This document shows positions 59,714 to 64,000 of a stretch of DNA of 64,000 nt, one piece after another. A program made the position numbers and the translations under genes. Source of the DNA: Halalkalibacter alkaliphilus (GTDB lineage: Bacteria > Bacillota > Bacilli > Bacillales > Bacillaceae_D); the NCBI RefSeq assembly GCF_023555415.1, contig NZ_JAKRYL010000003.1, positions 124,001 through 188,000 of the forward strand. Reading direction: 5' to 3'. The notes below the pieces were generated by a model, which was not told the origin of the DNA, searched no databases, and saw only the letters and a program-made list of their open reading frames with translations. Every line of letters begins with the position of its first letter. Position 1 is the stretch's first letter.

Positions 59714-59857
59714 TTATTTAAATAATTTTCTTATCGCTTTTCCAGAAGTGCGTCCAACTACACGTCTTCCTATTCTCTTTCCAACCTTGCCTTTTCTAAC
59801 GGCATCAATATCATTCCAAATTCTGAGCATTTTATAGATCGATGATTTTAAGCTCAA
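59714..59857 (-). CDS. 47-aa Arg/Lys/Gly-rich hypothetical protein
   Basis: AAGGAG with an 8-bp spacer precedes a TTG start giving MSLKSSIYKMLRIWNDIDAV, then RKGKVGKRIGRRVVGRTSGK and AIRKLFK. It is strongly basic with a repeated Gly-Lys-Arg pattern. I recall similar short proteins in many Bacillus genomes but no function. It could bind nucleic acid. It has its own terminator and lies between the YozQ-like and YtxH-like genes on the opposite strand. Confidence 0.72.
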   Translation of the reverse strand: MSLKSSIYKMLRIWNDIDAVRKGKVGKRIGRRVVGRTSGKAIRKLFK

Positions 59858-60027
59858 ATAAATCTACTCCTTTTGCTAATGTATTTTTAAGTGTACCACA
59901 AAAGGGACTGAATATTTGCTACCTTTACAGAAGCAACAATCGTTAAATCTGATTTAGTTGGCTCGTATAACAATTGTAGTTTGTGTAAAAGTAAAGATGA
60001 GACGAAAAATGGGAGGGATTAGATTAT

Positions 60028-60267
60028 ATGTTTAAAAAGTCAAAACCATCCACGTCAAGTTATATCGTAAGTTCAATTGTTGGTGGTGCTATAGGAGCGG
60101 CAGGAGTTATGTTTTTGAATAGTGAACGAGGACAACAATTTCGAAAAGAAATGAGTAACCAAATGAATCAACCTTTATCTGAAACTTTAGTGGAGATGGG
60201 CAAAGAGTGGGCGGATTTTGGTGACGTTGTTGATGCAAGAACAAAGACCTCGGAAAATGATGAATAA
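60028..60267 (+). CDS. YtxH-domain small protein
   Basis: A 79-aa protein with an N-terminal membrane helix 'SYIVSSIVGGAIGAAGVMFL' immediately followed by 'NSERGQQFRKEMSNQMN', the usual YtxH/gas-vesicle-GvpP-like layout. B. subtilis YtxH is a SigB stress protein of unknown function. ATG at 60028 follows GGGAGGGATTAGATTAT. Its closeness to the RsbK-like operon and to a gene with a SigB-like promoter suggests a stress-gene neighbourhood, though I see no SigB-like promoter of its own. Confidence 0.75.
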   Translation: MFKKSKPSTSSYIVSSIVGGAIGAAGVMFLNSERGQQFRKEMSNQMNQPLSETLVEMGKEWADFGDVVDARTKTSENDE

Positions 60268-60304
60268 AATCATGTTGAGGTATTTTTAATTAGAGTTCAA
60301 AAAC

Positions 60305-60350
60305 GGGGCTTCCCAAAGGTCAAAGGACTTTTGGGAACCTGCTTTAATTA
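60305..60350 (+). terminator. Terminator after the YtxH-like gene
   Basis: GGGGCTTCCCAAAGGTC pairs with GACTTTTGGGAACC within 60305-60342, followed by TTTAATTATTTTT. Confidence 0.7.
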
Positions 60351-60353
60351 TTT

Positions 60354-60384
60354 TTGACAAAATACAGAAAAGCAAGAGTATAAT
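60354..60384 (+). promoter_or_regulatory. SigA-type promoter for the MscS gene
   Basis: Consensus TTGACA (60354-60359) and TATAAT (60379-60384), with a long 19-bp spacer. The start near 60391 supports the ATG at 60454 as the true translation start. Confidence 0.5.
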
Positions 60385-60453
60385 ACAATATTGTTTCCTA
60401 TACCATTTTGTCCTACCTATGATAAAATACTATATGAAAAAGGTGGGATTTTA

Positions 60454-61584
60454 ATGGAGATCGATAATTGGAAATGGGATGCTTTTGTTCATTCCTTAAA
60501 CCGTTTAGAATGGGCAGATATTGGAATAGCAATTGCTATATTTTCAGTGTTTTTGTTATTTAGGAAATTATTTACTAGATATATTTTCAAACTCATTCTA
60601 ATGATGCTAAAAAAAACACCAACGGAGTTCTTTTCAAACCTCCTTATCTCGTTTGAAAAGCCGATTCGAGCATTATGGATTGTAATAGGTACATATTTAG
60701 CCCTTGTGTATTTGCCCTTTCATTTTACAACCATTGAATTTGTCGAACATCTATATCGATCGATCATTATTATGATAATTGGCTGGGGGCTTTTTAACTA
60801 TACATCGGAATACTCAATGGCAATTATTAAACTTGCCCGTAATATTGACTTAGATGAGCAAAGTATGTTCGTTCCCTTTGTATCTAAAATTTTGCGCTTT
60901 GCTGTCATCGCTTTAGTTATCGTTGTTGTTGCAAGTGAGTGGGGATATGAAATTAGTGGTTTTATAGCTGGATTGGGTCTTGGTGGACTAGCTTTTGCTT
61001 TAGCAGCTCAAGATACAATAGGGAACTTTTTTGGTGGAGTTATTATTATTACTGAGAAGCCATTTTCTAAAGGGGATTGGATTCAAACTCCTTCGGTTGA
61101 AGGAACAGTCCAAGACATTAGCTTCAGAAGTACACAAATTCGGACGTTCTCCGATTCGATCGTTACCATTCCGAATTCTACTTTAGCTAATGAGCCTATT
61201 ACGAACTGGTCAGAGATGGGGAAGCGTCGAATTGCGTTTACAGTTGGTGTAACGTACTCAACTCCAAAAGAGAAGCTTCAAACTTGCGCGAGACGAATTG
61301 AATCTGTTCTTAGATCTCATGATGAGATTGATCAAGATTTAATCATGGTTCGTTTCAACGAATTTAATAGTTCTAGTTTGGATATTTATATTTACTTTTT
61401 TACAAAAACGATTGTCTGGGTTGAATGGTTTAGAATTAAAGAAGAAATTAATTTTGAGATCTTGAAAATATTAGAAGAAGAAAATGTATCGGTTGCATTC
61501 CCAAGCAGAAGCATTTATATGGAAAAAGATCGTAAAGAAAATCTTGAAGAATTGATGATGAAAGAGAGCTCAAGCGAAAGCTAA
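60454..61584 (+). CDS. MscS-family mechanosensitive ion channel
   Basis: A 376-aa small-conductance mechanosensitive channel that releases solutes on osmotic down-shock. Four or five hydrophobic segments precede the pore helix 'AGLGLGGLAFALAAQDTIGNFFGG' (region about 175-200, partial), the hallmark of MscS. The cytoplasmic beta domain follows with 'PFSKGDWIQTPSVEGTV' and 'TIPNSTLANEPITNWS'. I use the ATG at 60454 after AAAGGTGGGATTTTA; an in-frame TTG at 60391 falls at the predicted transcription start. The next gene is a BCCT transporter, giving an osmotic-response pair. Confidence 0.93.
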   Translation: MEIDNWKWDAFVHSLNRLEWADIGIAIAIFSVFLLFRKLFTRYIFKLILMMLKKTPTEFFSNLLISFEKPIRALWIVIGTYLALVYLPFHFTTIEFVEHLYRSIIIMIIGWGLFNYTSEYSMAIIKLARNIDLDEQSMFVPFVSKILRFAVIALVIVVVASEWGYEISGFIAGLGLGGLAFALAAQDTIGNFFGGVIIITEKPFSKGDWIQTPSVEGTVQDISFRSTQIRTFSDSIVTIPNSTLANEPITNWSEMGKRRIAFTVGVTYSTPKEKLQTCARRIESVLRSHDEIDQDLIMVRFNEFNSSSLDIYIYFFTKTIVWVEWFRIKEEINFEILKILEEENVSVAFPSRSIYMEKDRKENLEELMMKESSSES

Positions 61585-61596
61585 GCTCTCTTTTTG
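61562..61596 (+). terminator. Terminator after the MscS gene
   Basis: AAGAGAGCT (61562-61570) pairs with AGCTCTCTT, followed by TTTT; the stop codon lies within the hairpin. Confidence 0.78.
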
Positions 61597-61685
61597 TATG
61601 GCTTGCTTTCAAATTAATAATTATTTGTATTTTGTCACAAGCTAATTAAGAGAGATGGCAGTAGGAAAGGAAGGAGATATAAAGC

Positions 61686-63185
61686 GTGAAGAATTTAACC
61701 ATTACTTATAAGATATCGGTTGTTATTGCTCTCGTTTTTGTTATTTGGGGAGCGTTGTTTCCAGAACAACTAGGGAATTTAATGGGTATTGCACAAGCCT
61801 TTTTCTTAAGTGCATTTGGCTGGTTTTATAACTTAGCGGCTACATTCTTTTTGATTTTTTCACTAATTTTAATTTTCAGTAAGTACGGAAAGATCAAGCT
61901 AGGTAAAGATACAGATAAACCAGATTTCAATAGAGCGACATGGTTTGCGATGTTATTTAGTGCGGGCATGGGGATTGGTCTATTATTTTACGGAGTATCT
62001 GAGCCTGTTTCCCATTATGCTGCACCTCCAACTGGTGAAGGAAGTACTGAAGCATCTGCTCTTCTTGCTCTCCGGTATACGTATTTGCATTGGGGCTTTC
62101 ATGCTTGGGCCATCTATGCAGTTGTAGCCTTAGCGCTTGCTTATTTTAAATTTCGTAAAGATGCACCTGGTTTAATGAGCTCAACATTGCACCCTGTTTT
62201 GGGAGATCGTGTTAATGGTCCGCTTGGATACACCATTGATATAATTGCCGTATTTGCTACGATCTTTGGTGTGTGCGCTTCACTTGGGCTAGGAGCTCAA
62301 CAAATTAATGCTGGGTTAGGATATTTGATAGGAATCCCTGTTAACTTTACGGTACAATTAATCATTATATTGATCATTACTGTATTATTTATCCTTTCTG
62401 CGAGTACGGGAATCAAGCGTGGAATTAAATATTTAAGTAATACGAACATGGTCTTAGCTACACTCTTGTTGATTGCAATGGTTATATTAGGACCTACATT
62501 GTTTTTGTTTAATTTATTTACACATACATTAGGTGAGTACATTCAGAATTTGCCTCAAATGGGTTTGAGGATTTTTCCGTTTGATGAGGAAAGGGCTGAA
62601 TGGACACAAGGTTGGACAATCTTTTACTGGGCATGGTGGATTTCATGGTCACCATTTGTAGGAATGTTTATTGCAAGGGTTTCTAAAGGACGTACGATTA
62701 GAGAATTCACGATCGCCGTGCTAGTCGTCCCAACCCTTGTCTGCGCATTCTGGTTTTGCGTATTTGGCGGGACTGGGATAAACTTGGACTTATTACAGGG
62801 AATTGATGTAGCTGGACAAAGTTTAGAAACGGGTCTGTTTTTTGTTTATGATCATCTTCCTTTAGGTGGTGTCTTATCAGTTATTACGGTTCTGCTGATT
62901 ACAACATTCTTTATTACTTCTGCAGATTCAGCGACATTTGTTTTAGGAATGCAAACGACGGAAGGCGATATGGATCCATCTAATTTTATAAAGATTTCTT
63001 GGGGGTTAATCCTTTCTGCTTCGGCTATAGTATTAATGGCATCTGGTGGCTTGCAAGCACTTCAAACAGCGATAATAGTTAGTGCTTTCCCATTAACCAT
63101 CGTTCTGTTAGTTATGAGTGTTGGTATTTTGAAAATATTTAAAACCGAAGTTAGGGGCTTTAAGAAAGCGCGGAAAGAAGGGTAA
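61686..63185 (+). CDS. BCCT-family osmolyte transporter (betaine/choline/carnitine type)
   Basis: A 499-aa Na+-coupled transporter with 12 membrane segments. BCCT marks are 'SAGMGIGLLFYGVSEPVSHY', 'ALRYTYLHWGFHAWAIYA', and 'FYWAWWISWSPFVGMFIARVS' (partial), the last containing the Trp-rich TM8 substrate box. The start is GTG at 61686, after AAGGAAGGAGATATAAAGC. Import of glycine betaine or a relative for osmoprotection is the likely role. The substrate (OpuD-like betaine versus choline or carnitine) is not resolvable by eye. Confidence 0.92.
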   Translation: MKNLTITYKISVVIALVFVIWGALFPEQLGNLMGIAQAFFLSAFGWFYNLAATFFLIFSLILIFSKYGKIKLGKDTDKPDFNRATWFAMLFSAGMGIGLLFYGVSEPVSHYAAPPTGEGSTEASALLALRYTYLHWGFHAWAIYAVVALALAYFKFRKDAPGLMSSTLHPVLGDRVNGPLGYTIDIIAVFATIFGVCASLGLGAQQINAGLGYLIGIPVNFTVQLIIILIITVLFILSASTGIKRGIKYLSNTNMVLATLLLIAMVILGPTLFLFNLFTHTLGEYIQNLPQMGLRIFPFDEERAEWTQGWTIFYWAWWISWSPFVGMFIARVSKGRTIREFTIAVLVVPTLVCAFWFCVFGGTGINLDLLQGIDVAGQSLETGLFFVYDHLPLGGVLSVITVLLITTFFITSADSATFVLGMQTTEGDMDPSNFIKISWGLILSASAIVLMASGGLQALQTAIIVSAFPLTIVLLVMSVGILKIFKTEVRGFKKARKEG

Positions 63186-63195
63186 AAGAAAGTTG

Positions 63196-63247
63196 GATGA
63201 CTAGCTATTCTGTATATCATACAGGAAGGTTGTGTCATCTTTTTTTG
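63196..63247 (+). terminator. Terminator after the BCCT gene
   Basis: GATGAC (63196-63201) pairs with GTCATC (63234-63239), enclosing TCTGTAT/ATACAGGA, and runs into TTTTTTT. Confidence 0.8.
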
Positions 63248-63345
63248 TTGTCATGATGAGTTATAAATTACATATAACGATAAGGTTAATTTTCTTCATG
63301 TTCGTCAAAGCTTTTATTATTCGGATTTACTAAGAGGTGAGCGAT

Positions 63346-63873
63346 TTGAAGAGTGTATTAACTATCATTTTATTGTCGTTATTAGTAGGGTGCGGACAAG
63401 TTTCGGGTGAAAATTTAAGTGAAAGAAATCAGGATCAGTTCTCTTTACCTGTCATGAGTAATAATGATTCGTTTCTTTCTTTTAAATGGATAGAAGAAGG
63501 GTATAATGGTATGTTCTCACCTATTCAGGCTAACATAGATCATAGCATGGATAAGGTGATGGAACAATTAGGTGAACCTAGAACGCAAGGACATCATGAA
63601 GGTGGTGTTTATTGGGAATATGAGCAGGCAACCTATTTTTTCGACCCAATTACGAATAAAGGTGTGGCTATTGCAATAGATGTTGAAGAACATCAACTTA
63701 CAAGTGAGGAAATGAGAAAACAACTGGGCACCCCTGATCAAAGTGAGATGAATGAAATGAATGGGTATTGGATGTTTGTATATAAATTAGAGGATTATGA
63801 ATTACTTTTTGAAGCAAAATCAGAGAAAGATATTATATCATACGCTTGGCTAAGAAAAGCAAACAAACACTAA
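63346..63873 (+). CDS. Putative lipoprotein, YjgB/DUF4309-like
   Basis: A 175-aa lipoprotein: TTG start at 63346, 7 bp after AGAGGTG, signal 'MKSVLTIILLSLLVGC' with lipidated Cys16. The mature part has two related segments, each with a 'LG.P' turn ('VMEQLGEPRTQG...YWEY' and 'MRKQLGTPDQSE...YWMF'). This pattern resembles DUF4309 (B. subtilis YjgB) and SmpA-like folds. I am not sure of the family. An in-frame GTG at 63337 overlaps the ribosome binding site. The gene has its own terminator. Confidence 0.75.
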   Translation: MKSVLTIILLSLLVGCGQVSGENLSERNQDQFSLPVMSNNDSFLSFKWIEEGYNGMFSPIQANIDHSMDKVMEQLGEPRTQGHHEGGVYWEYEQATYFFDPITNKGVAIAIDVEEHQLTSEEMRKQLGTPDQSEMNEMNGYWMFVYKLEDYELLFEAKSEKDIISYAWLRKANKH

Positions 63874-63891
63874 AGAAAAAAGCCTTTAGCG

Positions 63892-63937
63892 AAGGAGTTC
63901 CAAGGTCCAAAAGAGACCAAATTGGAGCTCCTTTGTT
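63892..63937 (+). terminator. Terminator after the lipoprotein gene
   Basis: AAGGAGTTCCAAGGTC pairs with GACCAAATTGGAGCTCCTT, followed by TGTTATT. The last 60 bp of the window show no gene. Confidence 0.68.
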
Positions 63938-64000
63938 ATTGGGCATAGAAAATTCAGAAAAAAAGAAAAAAATGGTTGCGGAAACAACATTGCTGTTATA

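Noticed and set aside
1-64000. Insertion sequences, prophage or integron
   Set aside because: No transposase, integrase or phage structural gene was seen; codon usage and gene density look uniform across the window.

Overview
The window looks like chromosomal DNA of a low-GC, endospore-forming Bacillaceae, probably an alkaliphile-type Bacillus (Halalkalibacterium/Alkalihalobacillus-like). The reasons are strong GGAGG ribosome binding sites, frequent TTG/GTG starts, an alpha/beta small acid-soluble spore protein, a YjcZ-type sporulation peptide, long-form HPF, MsmX, a LigD/Ku pair in the Bacillus architecture, very acidic secreted lipoproteins, and iol proteins of almost exactly B. subtilis length. 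I see no rRNA, tRNA, insertion sequence, phage or CRISPR array.

Layout. 1-4.5 kb: a Fur-controlled siderophore ABC importer split around a consensus Fur box (ATPase leftwards and cut by the window edge; binding protein and fused double permease rightwards), followed by a PPOX-type flavoprotein. 4.9-6.7 kb: a UbiD-family decarboxylase behind a possible RNA switch. 7.4-23.1 kb: a myo-inositol locus with an RbsBAC-type importer, iolB-C-D-E-J, an IolR-type DeoR repressor, two near-identical LacI regulators separated by an array of stem-loops, and iolA. Nine matches to a TGWAATCGATTNCA / cre-type operator are spread over it. iolG is absent. 23.1-27.5 kb: an MFS transporter, hpf with an Fnr-like site placed as a class II activator site, a SASP gene, a small unknown gene, and a MATE exporter with a possible leader peptide.

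27.7-49.3 kb is carbohydrate territory. A malEFG importer carries an unannotated-type 33-residue membrane microprotein, followed by a MalR-type LacI regulator and two tandem alpha-glucosidases. Then come a PTS EIIBC, an endonuclease/exonuclease/phosphatase-fold protein, a sucrose-6-phosphate hydrolase and another LacI regulator. Five operator copies arrayed at 37-59 bp spacing lie upstream of a ThuA / Gfo-Idh-MocA / Gfo-Idh-MocA / IolE-like operon, then glucokinase. On the minus strand lie a PucR-type regulator and msmX, the energising ATPase that malEFG lacks.

49.6-64 kb: a sporulation peptide, a nitroreductase, divergent ligD and ku (spore NHEJ), and a three-gene signalling operon (hybrid kinase, CheR-type methyltransferase, REC-PAS-kinase) behind a SigB-like promoter. 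It resembles the B. cereus RsbK/RsbM stress-sensing module. The remainder is small stress/spore genes (one with a second good SigB-like promoter), MscS, a BCCT osmolyte transporter and a lipoprotein.

The most promising items are the operator array with the ThuA/Gfo-Idh/IolE-like operon (candidate 3-keto-glycoside pathway), the RsbK/RsbM-like operon with its SigB-like promoters, the 33-aa mal-operon microprotein, and the stem-loop array between the twin LacI genes. All functional calls come from reading motifs and remembered families; no database search was run.
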